Assembly (NCBI GenBank): GCA_018894105.1
Contig: CM032117.1
Span: 34,700,501-34,764,500 of the forward strand
Direction: 5' to 3'
Origin: Jacaranda mimosifolia
Lineage: Eukaryota; Streptophyta; Magnoliopsida; Lamiales; Bignoniaceae
Length of the DNA: 64,000 bases
In this document: piece after piece, positions 11,968-35,017 of the stretch
Numbering within the stretch: the first letter of the stretch is position 1
Layout: every line of letters begins with the position of its first letter
Program-made: the position numbers and the translations under genes
Notes under the pieces: model-generated
What the model saw: the letters and a program-made list of their open reading frames with translations, nothing else
Databases searched by the model: none
Told to the model about the DNA's origin: nothing

Positions 11968-12405
11968 CTTGTGACTTTTTAGATGCAAACAATTAATTAA
12001 TATAAGAAGTGTAGGATAAGATTTAATTTAGTCTTGAATTGATTTTAATACTTCAAGATCTTGATATTATGAGATTTTACATGTAATAATGAATGTAATT
12101 GATGACATTAAATTCTTTTAAGTTCTTTGTTTGATACTTGGCATCATCTCAATGCAAACTATCCACTTTATATATATATAGATATATAGATTTTTAATGA
12201 TTTTGTAAGGAAAATGAATTAGCTTAATTATCAATTTAGGCTTAATTATTTATTTTAGCTTTGGGACTTGTAATAGGTCATATAATGTTGTAACTTAATA
12301 GTTTTAGTATTACTTGCCTTGTGACTTTTTAGATGCTAACAATTAATTAATGTAAGAAGTGTTAGTTAAGATTTAATTTAGTCTTGAATTGATTTTAATA
12401 CTTCA
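11968..12405. repeat. Middle part of the tandem-repeat array
   Basis: The array resumes directly after the gypsy target duplication. It carries the GATACTTGGCATCATCTC module at about 12130 and the TTGTAAGGAAAATGAATTAG module at about 12203, both also found left and right of the insertions. It stops at TACTTCA (12405), where the 3.1-kb insertion begins. Confidence 0.85.
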
Positions 12406-15400
12406 TGTAAAGCCCCACAATTTTATTTCGTATTTAATCGATTATTTTGTCTTATTTTATTTTATTTATTATTTAAATTAAAAAATGTAATACCCTAGAA
12501 TTTTATTTCATATTTAATTAATTGCCATACGTTATTTAATATTGCTTTATTTAAAATATCCATTAAAGTTATGGTAAGGCATAAAATATATTTTGTTAGA
12601 AATTATAATATATATATATATATATATATCTTTATCTCATGGTCAACAATGATAAAATTTATTTTGTCTTATAAATATTCATATTTTGGGGAGTATATGT
12701 TGTAAATCTACTTGTATTAATATATATTAATACTAGTAGTTGAATTATTGAGAACTTAGTAGTCAATAATAAAGAATTATAGTGGACCTATCCCAGTCTT
12801 AGAAGGAAATAATAAGAGTCCCTCTCATATTAAACACTCGACTCATATATATCTCTTATGGATCAAAACCCTAATTACATCATGAGAGAGAGAGAGAGAG
12901 AGAGAGTAGAAGATGGCAGATTCCCCTCAAATTCCGAAGTACCTATCAAGAAAAATATGTGATTTGAGAGATTTACTGGTGAAAATCTTGATTGGCTTGC
13001 TAGTGGTTTCAATTTACATTTGCATTCGAGAGGAATTGATTGGAATACAAATGAAAGGAAAAAGAAAGAGGGGCCGGCCGAGGATGCAGCAAGAGAAATT
13101 TATGTCAGCTAATCAATGGATAATTAGCTTTTGCCTCCACGTAAACCTTTAATTCCTTTCTTCTATGAACGAAATTTTCAAGAGAAGCAAGTGACCCTTA
13201 ATTAATTGCCAATGTGGATTCAGGTTGATTAGAATGATATGTCTTATTCATGTAAAAGAATAGTGTACAACAGCCTCATATATAATTGAATAGTGGAGAA
13301 ATGGTGGATTATTAATTGCTATTTGATTTTAGGAGATATGGTGGATGTTAGGAATATACCTGTACATGATATAATGATGCTCAAGAATATATATTCTTCT
13401 TTTCTTTCTTCTTTAAGTTTTTTTAAAATTTTCTTGTTTTTAGTTTTAGGTGCTAAAAATAGATTTGCACCTATTTATTTCTAATGAGATAATTATTCTA
13501 GAAACATGATAAGTGAGGGTGTGTTCTCATGATTTTTTGGGAAATTGAATTCTTAAAAAAAAAAAAAAAATAGGTATGGGTGTGAGGGTATTCTTGATTT
13601 GAAATTTTTTTTGGTTGTTTAATTCATAATGTTATTATTTTTTATCAAAATTTATTCAAATAAATTACCGTGTATGATAATGTTCTCTTTTGAAAATAAT
13701 TTGAGATCATTACAATTTATTTACAACAAAATAATTTTTCAATTTTTATAATTTATTTCATGCTTTCATTCCATGGATCCTTTTCTTGAAAACTTTGAAC
13801 AAATTTCTAGCTGAGGGAAAAGGGTACCAAAATTTTAAATTGATGGAAATTTTTAGAACTTATCAATAGTCTTCATAATGTGGCAGGTTGTCATGAGTTT
13901 TGTTGAAGTATCATTCATTCTTGCATACAATCCTAGTAATACACATATGGTTGCTGCGTATATCACCTTTACATATCGAAACCGCATATTTCTATGCTGC
14001 CACACACACACATTAGGCCATAACCCACACCTTCCATCACTTTTATACCATTACTTGTAAAATAAATTTTAATAACAATATTAGGAACCTTAATATATTA
14101 ATTTTGGTAAATCAGTTACATTTTCTTTTCTTTGTAATTATAAGCATTAGTTCGTTTATTTTAAAGAGTTTGGAATTATCTAGAAATTAGGAATCATAAT
14201 TGGTGGAAAGTAGAACTCTTGATAGTCAGTGATACAATTTGCTTAGGATTTTAAAATGTTTTAAATATCTTAAGTTTAGATAGTTTAAAATCTTAAAATA
14301 GATAGTGACAACTAATCCAAAGATTTTAGTAGCCCCATTCCTCTTATCATTCTTCAATTTATCCAGGATATAGGTTAGTAGCTTTTGGACACCAATAAAG
14401 ATCTATGATTTTTAATTGATCTTGGGAATTGTTTCAGCAGGTGATTGGAAACTTACATGCTAGGGGATTGCTCTTAATTCAGTTGCCAAGTATTATGAGT
14501 GTCTAAACCTATATATATTATATGATATTATATTTCAAAACCCATAAGGATATATGCTATAGTAATTTGATCGTAACTTGTTTTCAGTTTACACTGCACT
14601 ATAACTATATTCTACTGCGTACAAAAACTATTTTATTTTGTTTCACAATACAAGAAAACATATGTTTGATGATTTTTAACACTTCTAAACTAGCAATTAA
14701 ATTCGATGATCAACTTATTACTATTACTGTTACTGTTAGTTGGATCCAACTTGGTCTAGATGTGCGAGGGACTTCACTGGGCAGCAACGAGCTCGTTGGT
14801 TGAACCCCAAGCCTCCATGGCCTAATCCCCCCAATACACAACAAAAGCCGTTTGTGGCTAAGGTAGGTTGTAGAAATTCCCGAGCATGCTCGGGGACTGT
14901 TTTGGTAAGGTCGCACCTTGCCCGAAGCGATAAAAGATTGTTACGGTGGGAATCATAAGGTTGATTGGCTATAGCAAACATTATCTGATCATCGCATTTA
15001 AGTTTTTAATCTAGGAAATTGTTCATTAAATCCTTGACTTGCTACTACTTGATTGTTTAAAGATTTCCATTTATGTTTTTCCTCAAATATTTTCACTGTA
15101 CAAATCTTGTTAAATTCATGAACTCACATTGCATACACATGGCACTCACTAAGTCTTTTACTCACACTTTTTTCTTTTATTTAATTTCCTTCTGGTAGAC
15201 CTAGATCCTAGTCCTAGTGAGGAGGTGGATCCTGCGTACAATGAGTATCAAGATTGTAGGCTTAGTTTAGATTTTTGCAGTAGACTACTATATTTTCCTA
15301 GCTTATTATTTCTATTTGATTTATTATGGATTCTAGTGGTTTAGTTGAGGTTAGGTAATGGTACTTTGAGTTTTTGTGTTATAAGACTAGCAGTGGATTT

Positions 15401-15510
15401 CTTTGAGTTCTTGTTTAACTTTATGATTTTGGATTGTTAATATCATATATTTGGGTTTGAGTTTTACACCTCGAGACCAGACTATATGATTTTGATTTTG
15501 GGGCGTGACA
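12406..15510. mobile_element. 3.1-kb insertion, probable solo LTR of a long-LTR gypsy family
   Basis: The insertion begins TGTAAAGCCCCACA and ends GGGGCGTGACA. It has TG..CA ends and a short inverted repeat (TGTMAMGCCCC). The flanks are CTTCA (12401-12405) and TTTTA (15511-15515). They differ only by two C/T transitions, and deleting the insertion plus one copy restores the array consensus TACTTCAAGATC. These are the marks of a solo LTR with a 5-bp duplication. TGTAAC(A)CCCC-type starts and multi-kb LTRs are known in Del/Tekay chromoviruses. Its first ~35 bp are repeated 81 bp further on (12487). The 14750-14990 stretch is more GC-rich. No credible protein was found; a small frame at 12913-13152 with a KRKRGRPR basic run is probably chance. 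Confidence 0.5.
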
Positions 15511-15784
15511 TTTTAAGATCTTGATATTAGGAGATTTTACATGCAATAATGAATGTAATTGATGACATTAAGTTCTTTGTTTGACACATGGCATTATCTC
15601 AATGCAAACAATCCTCCTTTTTTACATATATAGGTCTATATTATTATACCGAGGGTTGCTTTGGAGCCGAACAGTCAAGGTAAAATTGTTGTTAGTTGTT
15701 TTCCAAACCATCTATTTCATTGTTAAAAGAAGATATATGTCACCATTTCCTTTAATAAAATATTCTTTATTATTATTGAAATGA

Positions 15785-15829
<45 letters not shown>

Positions 15830-16299
15830 TCTATTTCCTAAGATTCAATGTTTTAAAAAAGGATAATAATTGCATAACCTAATAACGAGTTTATATGAAA
15901 AGAAAACATTGAAAATCATATAAATTTAAATGTGATTTCCTTTTGTATTTTAACGATTTTGTAAGGAAAATGAATTAGCTTAATTATCAATTTAGGCTTA
16001 ATTATTTATTTTCATATTGTATTTTTTTCAGCTTTGGGACTTGTAATGTTTCATATAGTGTTGTAACTTAATTATAGTTTTAGAATTACTTGCCTTGTGA
16101 CTTTTTAGATGCTAACAATTGATTAATATAAGAAGTGTAGGATAAGATTTAATTTACTTTTAAATTGATTTTAATACTTCAAGATCTTGATATTAGGAGA
16201 TTTTACATGTAATCATGAATGTAATTGATGACATTAAATTCTGTTAAGTTCTTTGTTTGACACTTGGCATCATATCAATGCAAAATATCCTCCTTTTAT

Positions 16300-16315
16300 A
16301 TTATTATTATTATTA

Positions 16316-16383
<68 letters not shown>
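16300..16383. repeat. (ATT)n microsatellite
   Basis: An almost pure run of ATT triplets inside a long array unit. A second run is at 16989-17044 at the same place in the next unit. The lengths differ between copies, as expected for replication slippage after the array formed. Confidence 0.95.
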
Positions 16384-16385
<2 letters not shown>

Positions 16386-16989
16386 CGAGGGTTGCTTTGG
16401 AGCCAAACAATCACGGTAAAATTGTTGTTAGTTGTTTTCCAAACCATCTGTTTCATTGTTAAAAGAAGATATATGTCATCATTTCCTTTAATAAAATATT
16501 CTTTATTATTATTGAAATGAATATATATAGAGGGAGATATATTTCCTAAGATTCAATGTTTTAAAAAAGGATAATAATTGCATAACCTAATAACGTGTTC
16601 ATATGAAAAGAAAATATTGAAAATCATATAAATTTAAATGTGATTTCCTTTTTTTTAACGATTTTGTAAGAAAAATGAATTAGCTTAATTATTTATTTTC
16701 ATATTGTATTTTTTTAGCTTTGGGACTTGTAATGTTTCATATAGTGTTGTAACTTAATTATAGTTTTAGTATTTCTTGCCTTGTGACTTTTTAGATGCTA
16801 ACAATTAATTAATATAAGAAGTGTAGGATAAGATTTAATTTAGTTTTGAATTGATTTTAATACTTCAAGATCTTGATATTAGGAGATTTTTTTACATGTA
16901 ATCATGAATGTAATTGATGACATTAAATTCTTTTAAGTTCTTTGTTTGACACTTGGCATCATATCAATGCAAACTATCCTCCTTTTATA

Positions 16990-17045
<56 letters not shown>

Positions 17046-18371
17046 CGAGGGTTGCTTTGGAGCCGAACAATCATGGTAAAATTGTTGTTAGTTGTTTTCC
17101 AAACCACCTGTTTCATTGTTAAAAGAAGATATATGTCACCATTTCCTTTAATAAAATATTCTTTATTATTATTGAAATGAATATATATATAGAGAGAGAG
17201 AGAGAGAAATCTATTTCCTAAGATTCAATGTTTTAAAAAAGGATAATAATAGCATAACCTAATAACGTGTTCATATGAAAAGAAAACATTGAAAATCATA
17301 TAAATTTAAATGTGATTTCCTTTTGTTTTTTAACGATTTTGTAAGGAAAATGAATTAGCTTAATTATTTATTTTCATATTTTATTTTTTTCAACTTTGGG
17401 ACTTGTAATGTTTCATATAGTGTTGTAACTTAATTATAGTTTTAGTATTACTTGCCTTGTGACTTTTTAGATGCTAACAATTAATTAATATAAGAAGTGT
17501 AGGATAAGATTTAATTTAGTTTTAAATTGATTTTAATACTTCAAGATCTTGATATTAGGAGATTTTACATGTAATCATGAATGTAGTTGATGACATTAAA
17601 TTCTTTTAAGTTCTTTGTTTGACACTTGACATCATATCAATGCAAACTATCCCCCTTTTATATATTTATAGATTTTTAACGATTTTGTAAGGAAAGTGAA
17701 TTAGCTTAATTATCAATTTAGGCTTAATTATTTATTTTCTTATTTTATTTTTTTCAACTTTGGGACATAATATGTCATATAGTGTTGTAACTTAATTAGA
17801 CTTTTATTATTACTTGCCTTGTGACTTTTTAGATGCTAACAACTAATTAATGTAAGAAGTGTCAGATAAGATTTAATTTAATTTTGAATTGATTTTAATA
17901 CTTCAAGATCTTGATACTAGGAGATTTTACATGTAATAATGAATGTAATTGATGGCATTAAATTCTTTTAAGTTCTTTGTTTGACACTTGACATCATCTC
18001 AATGCAAACTATGCTCCTTTTATATATTTATAGATTTTTAACTATTTTATAAGGAAAATGAATTAGCTTAATTATCAATTTAGGCTTAATTTTTTTTTTT
18101 CCAGCTTTGGGACTTATAATGTGTCATATAGTGTTGTAACTTAATTATAGTTTTAGTGTTACTTACCTTGTGACTTTTTAGATGCTAACAATTAATTAAT
18201 GTAAGAAGTGTCGGATAAGATTTAATTTAGTTTTGAATTTATTTTAATACTTCAAGATCTTGATATTAGGAGCTTTTACATGTAATAATGAATGTAGTTG
18301 ATGGCATTAAATTCTTTTAAGTTCTTTGGTTGACACTTGGCATAATCCCAATGCAAACTGTCTTCCTTATA

Positions 18372-18398
18372 TATTATTATTATTATTATTATTATTAT

Positions 18399-18430
<32 letters not shown>

Positions 18431-18462
18431 TTGTTGTTGTTGTTGTTGTTGTTGTTGTTATT
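18372..18462. repeat. Compound (ATT)n(AGT)n(TTG)n microsatellite
   Basis: Three trinucleotide blocks in succession (ATT, then AGT, then GTT) at the position where other array units carry only ATT. The change of motif along the run suggests point mutations that were then amplified. Confidence 0.95.
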
Positions 18463-18950
18463 ATACCAAGTGTTGCGTTGGAGCTGAACAGTTACGGTAA
18501 AATTGTTGTCAAGTGCTTTCCAAATCATTTGTTTCATTGTTAAAAGAAGATATATGTCACCATTTCTTTTAATAAAATCTTCTTTATTATTATTGAAATG
18601 AAATATATATATATATATATATAATTCCTAATATTCAATGTTTTGAAAAGGGATAAGAATTGCAATACCTAATTACGTGTTTATATGAAAAGAAAACATT
18701 GAAAATCATATAAATTTAAATGTGATTTCCTTTCATTTTTTAATGATTTTGTAAGGAAAATGAATTACCTTAATTATCAATCTAGGCTTAATTATTTATT
18801 TTCTTATTTTATTTTTTTCAGCTTTGGGACTTGTAATGTGTCATATAGTTTTGTAACTTAATTATAGTTTTAGTATTACTTGCCTTATGATTTTTTAGAT
18901 GCTAAACCCATGTTTTTTGTGGAACAGGGATTCCAGTGCAAATGAGGATT

Positions 18951-20300
18951 ATCATTCTTAAATTATACCATACATGAGTTTAAGAATAAATTTGGGAATG
19001 TCCACCCTATTTTTACCCAATTGCTACATACCAATCATATCATAATATTTTTATAGGCAAATGTTTGTCAAAACATTATACTTTATGGTAGTCAAATTGA
19101 AGATCTTCAACCCCAATGAAACTACTATTGCCTATTTTTTGAAAAAATTTCAATGAGAAAAAGTGAAAAAGCTTATCAATATTATATACATAGGCCACAT
19201 TTGATTGGTTGTATTAATAATATAAGGTAATCTAGGCCCGTTTGAAATTATAAGAGATTATCATAATCTATGCTAATGTAATTTTTATATTTGATATTGT
19301 AGATTACATTAAACACTACAATATATTCAAATTTTTACATCATGTTTGATATTAGTTATTCATTGCTATATTATTTTGGTTTTCCGATCATGCTCCCACA
19401 CTTAATAACCCGTTTAATACATAAGATCCACCCTATTAATTAGAGAATGATGGAAAGTTGATCTTATCCAAACCTGCGCATAGGCATATCATGGATGTAC
19501 ACGTTGGTTCCAGAGTTAGCAATTTTTGTGCACATACATACAAAACATGATTGCCTGGGCACCAGAAAGTGCATATTTTATTACTAAGAAAAGAATCAAA
19601 TAGACACGATATCATACATAGACTATACATCAAATTGTTACTGAAGTATAGGCATTTTACATATGCATATGCACCAATGCTTGCAACAAAACCGTTTAGA
19701 CATCAAGGTATTAACTAGGCACCAAAGTGAGAAACTTTTAATTTTTAAATTCTAAAAATTATTTTGGGGCCTCCTGGTAATTTCACTTTACAAGTAGAAG
19801 GATATAATCGTTATTGAAAATATTAATCGGCATGGAAAGATTACGAATTTCAAGTACAACCCCGAATTTGAATAACCTTTAGTTATAATTACAGTACAGG
19901 CCCAACGCAAGTTTGAAGATAATTTATTCTGGTATGATTGTCTTAATTACATGTATCAAATGAACGATAAGTTATCACTAAAATCATTATTGGATCCTAA
20001 TAGCCCAAATCAAACGCGGCGATAAAGTACTTACTTCAACATTACATTTATACCAAAAATTTATATTTTTATAAAAAAAAATTGGTCCAAACTAATCTAA
20101 TTTGAATTGTAACATATTTGGGACAAGATCCAATCTGACCAACCATATGGGCCCCATATCTAACGGTAGGTAAATTAGTGGTGGGTGCGAAGGCGGTAGG
20201 CGCCGAACCAAGTGGAGTAGAACCATTGGCACATTAATTTTTCTATTATTGACCAAATTCCTCCTTTTCATTTTTTTCTGGTAATAACTAATTTCCTGCA
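18951..20300. other. Upstream intergenic region; possible old MITE at about 19192-20020
   Basis: No gene is supported. The stretch from 19192 (CCACATTTGATTGG) to 20020 (CCAAATCAAACGCGG) has ends that are inverted repeats of each other at about 16 of 22 positions, which suggests an old MITE-like insertion. I found no clear target duplication. The rest is AT-rich without recognisable features. Confidence 0.3.
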
Positions 20301-20307
20301 CGCAGAC

Positions 20308-20317
20308 ACATAAATAC
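20308..20317 (+). promoter_or_regulatory. Candidate TATA box of ADCS
   Basis: ACATAAATAC lies in a locally GC-richer stretch about 485 bp before the ADCS start codon. A transcription start about 30 bp downstream would give a CT/GA-rich leader, as is usual in plants. A possible intron within the leader (GT at 20475, AG at 20697-20698) would shorten the spliced 5' UTR to about 230 nt. Confidence 0.4.
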
Positions 20318-20474
20318 CCGCCGCCTCTGCTCTTCGAAAAAAAGAGGTGGCTGCAAAACGCTTCATCTCCCACTCACCCACCACCAAAACAAAGAAACTG
20401 AAAGATAGAGCTGGAAAAAGGGAAAATAAATAGAAAATATAGCAAACCTAATACTTTTTTGTTCCCCCTTTCAG

Positions 20475-20698
20475 GTGTAGGATTTTAGATTAACGTTGAG
20501 GATTTTTTTTAAAGTTTTTCTTTTATCTTTCTGAATTCTTGAGATCTGTTAATGCATCCATCTTTGCGTTCTTTTTTCACAGACCCATTTCATTTTATGT
20601 ATTTTTATCCATTTTTTAAGTTGAACTGTCGATCCATTTGTGAATTTGGTGAGTTCTAAGGAATAAAATGCTATGTTTTTGTGTATTATGTTTTGCAG
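20475..20698 (+). other. Possible 5' UTR intron of ADCS
   Basis: TTCAG|GTGTAG at 20475 and a T-rich tract ending TTTTGCAG|GGGAAT at 20698 form a plausible intron of about 224 bp between the presumed transcription start and the ATG at 20794. This rests only on splice-site appearance. Confidence 0.35.
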
Positions 20699-20793
20699 GG
20701 GAATAGTGGGTTAGTGAAAGCTTTTTGAATTGTGGGGAAACAATTGTTTCTTTACCTGGTTCGATTGAAGAAGAGCAAGATTGAATTGAAAGA

Positions 20794-32372
<11,579 letters not shown>

Positions 32373-33045
32373 GCATTCTCTTACTCGACTCAAGCAGCTC
32401 ATTGAACTGATAAATGTTGTCAGTTATTTCTTTTCTAAAACTTTCCTCTCGGCTTTCTGAAGAACGAAGAAGGCCTGAAGGTATCATTAAGCAATATCAA
32501 GCCTGGCCAGTCATGTTGCCGGTGCCTTTTAACTATTTGTATGCTCTCCAATAGGCTTAGGATCTTGGAGGAGCCGCAGAGGACTGAGTAATGTGTGCTT
32601 TTAGAGCTTTCTTTATACATCCCTGGTTCATCGTTCTTTATCTCCTAGTGTTATATAAAGAAGACTATATTATTCATTTGAGATAGTCGTTGAAATAATT
32701 GTATTAGTGAAATTACAGAACATTCTTGAAGTATGATGTCCTCCATGTTTGATCTTGATTGTTTGTGGACCTTTGGGTAATCTGCTATCTTTTTCTGCTC
32801 TTTACTGTCTCGCGTTTGAGAACTTGTCATACCAGGTTCAAGGAGCTTGTTGGGACCATAAGCTGGCTTTTTTAAGACGATAAACTTGTCTAGCTAGTCT
32901 TTATCTTTATGACAGACACCACACGTAGGGGAAGGAACATGAAGATCAGTCAAGAAAGCATTTTTAACATTCATTTGAGATATATATATATATATATATA
33001 GGCTGTTGTACTTAATCAAAGGGAAGAGAGAGAGACAAGGACAAC
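32373..33045. other. ADCS 3' region
   Basis: Presumed 3' UTR and downstream sequence. There is no canonical AATAAA; AATAATTGTATT near 32694 is the best poly(A)-signal-like stretch. A short (TA)n run is at about 32980-33000. No gene is seen. Confidence 0.5.
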
Positions 33046-33714
33046 CAAGGTTTTGAAAACCGGACTAGTGACCGGAGGCAAGTCCAGTCCGGTTGAAACA
33101 TAAAACCCGGTAATGGTCAAAATCGGTTGAACCCGTACTAGTTTTGACCGGTTCATCAGGTCCACCTTTTTTTTTTTTTTTTTAATTTAAAATTTATTTT
33201 TTTTAAAAAAAAAAGTAAAAAAGAAAGAGAAATTATGAGTTGATTATTAAAGATTTTAGACACGTGATTTTTTTAAACATAAATTTATTTTTTTGAAATT
33301 TAATGAGTGACAGTTATATATGAATGCTTATGCTTAATTTGTTATTTAATTTTATTTAATTTCTCTTATATTATGTTGAATATTTAGCATAGAAAAATTT
33401 ATTTTTACTTGGAGTTGAAGCTTAAAACGAATGATTATTTAAATTAATGTGAAATATTATTTTTTATTTATTTATAATTGACTAATTGTGAAATAACATT
33501 ATTTTCTGAAAAACGTACTTAAAAATAAGTAAGTTGAAATTTTTTCAAATAATATTCTTTCTATATCAATTGGAAGTTTTATTTTTTGTTAATATTAAAA
33601 TATTATATATATTTATAAAATTAAATATAATTATTACGTTATATTGGTCCAACCGATTGAACTAGTAACCAGTAAGATTACCGATTCTTTGTTCGGTCCG
33701 ATTTTGAAAACATT
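33046..33714. mobile_element. MITE-like repeat with AACCGG-rich ends
   Basis: It starts CAAGGTTTTGAAAACCGGAC and ends, read on the opposite strand, CAATGTTTTCAAAATCGGAC, an inverted repeat agreeing at about 16 of 20 positions. The subterminal parts repeat RACCGGTT-like words on both sides (GACCGGTTCATCAGG near 33147, CCAACCGATTGAAC near 33648). The core is AT-rich with a poly(T) run. It resembles a MITE family common in plant genomes. No target duplication could be fixed. Confidence 0.6.
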
Positions 33715-35009
33715 GAGGATAGCTTAGCTTCTCCTCAAACTTATTCATCATCGAGATATGTAATCATGACATGAGCAAACAATAAAAGAGAAGGAGCAAT
33801 TTCAACTATACATGTCTTTGTTTTCTCTCATTAGCAAAATATAATATTATAATATCAATTTGCTCAGGTGAATCTGAACATGATCAACAAAATTATTAAT
33901 CCAAGTAATAATAAATATTGAATTATTGGTAATTTCCCACACATCTATCATTTACCAACTCAAAATAATTTTTGGCCTTTTAATTTCATTCACTGCTTTA
34001 ACCAGCACTCAACCAACATATATAACCCCACATTGTTTTGCCTCTCAACAAGTTGATCATCATCTAATTCCAATACCTATAATTCTTTCCATTCAATCTT
34101 ACACTAACAGATTTTGGTGGATCACTTCTCTCGCTAGCCATTATCAATATCAACAAGAATGCAAAGATCAGAAAAAAGAAGTCCAACACCAAGCAAAAAT
34201 AAAAAAGAAACCTAATGAACAAGGAAAAGATCAATATACATTTACCTTATACACTTTAATAACATAATAATATACAAGATGTGATCAACTAATAGAAAAA
34301 TAAAAATACGGAGATTTGAAAATTTTGGCACTATAACATTTTTTGGGTGCATAATTAGTTTGAAAGGGTTCTTTGATAACAAAAACAAGTAGTCTAAATT
34401 AACTTTGGTTAAATTCATTTTAACTACAAAATGAATGGATTTTTAGATGCGGTTCGTGATTAGTTTAAAAATGTCCCTTGATAATAAAAACATTAGTCTA
34501 AATGGGGATTGGAATGAAAGGATTTTCACATTTCATGTGATTGGTTAGGTTTGGACTAAAATTTTATGAATTGGAATAGTGATAATGCAGTGCTTGGGAG
34601 TGTGACATTGATGTGAATTGTGCTTGGTTGAGTCAAGTAGCTGTAGATATGAGTCTGTCATGCTGGTAAAGTGTGAGTGGAACTTGTAAACACTACAAAA
34701 TACATTAGATTTACTGAGGTGACACTCAACTAAAATCATTTAATAGTTAATTAAGTCAGATCAAGCAATCAAGGAGGAGTAAAACATGAATAGGGGTTGA
34801 AGGCAATTTGAAGTATTAACAACATACCTATAGCATTTATGAGACTAAGCATTTATAATGGAGAAATCAGTTGAAGTATGGGGTCAAAAAGACTAAATTA
34901 CTCCTAAAAGGGTGAACTACCCCTACTGAGATTGTAGGGGCACTTTAGGTCATTTGGTGGTTGTCGACAAATATGCTGCATGGCCACCCAGTAGGTTAGG
35001 CAACCGAAC
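33715..35009. other. Intergenic stretch with one short direct duplication
   Basis: No supported gene. A segment of about 50 bp occurs twice, at 34349-34400 and about 34454-34502 (RTTAGTTT..TTGATAAYAAAAACA..TAGTCTAAAT), separated by about 55 bp. The open frame 33926-34267 has no recognisable domain and looks like chance. Confidence 0.5.
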
Positions 35010-35017
35010 GCAGTCGC
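35010..35017. other. Target duplication of the hAT element, left copy
   Basis: GCAGTCGC here and GTAGTCAC at 38564-38571 flank the hAT element. They agree at 6 of 8 positions, and both differences are C/T or G/A transitions. Eight-bp duplications are diagnostic of the hAT superfamily. Confidence 0.7.

Larger units (their letters stand above)
15511..18950. repeat. Right part of the tandem-repeat array (690- and 350-bp units)
   Basis: The module GACACTTGRCATCATMTC recurs near 15583, 16256, 16946, 17627, 17990 and 18326, so spacings fall from about 680 bp to about 350 bp. Long units contain an extra ~330-bp segment. That segment starts CGAGGGTTGCTTTGGAGCC (15648, 16385, 17045, and a diverged copy at 18466) and runs through a conserved Met..LLLLK-like short frame and a TA/GA microsatellite. 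Short units (17640-18360) lack it. ATT microsatellites sit just before the long-unit segment. The short open frames in each copy end identically and look like repeat-derived shadows, not genes. Confidence 0.9.

Noticed and set aside
12913..13152. 79-codon frame with a KRKRGRPR basic run resembling an AT-hook
   Set aside because: It lies inside the 3.1-kb LTR-like insertion, directly after a GA microsatellite. No further domain is seen, and a single RGRP is not sufficient.
15581..17180. Recurrent short open frames ending in the same LLLLK-type tail in several array units
   Set aside because: They are repeated because the DNA unit is repeated. Upstream parts differ and contain microsatellites read as poly-Leu/Ile, and there is no splice or promoter context.
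33926..34267. 113-codon frame downstream of ADCS
   Set aside because: Composition is typical of AT-rich chance frames, with no domain, no TATA or leader features, and no splice partners.
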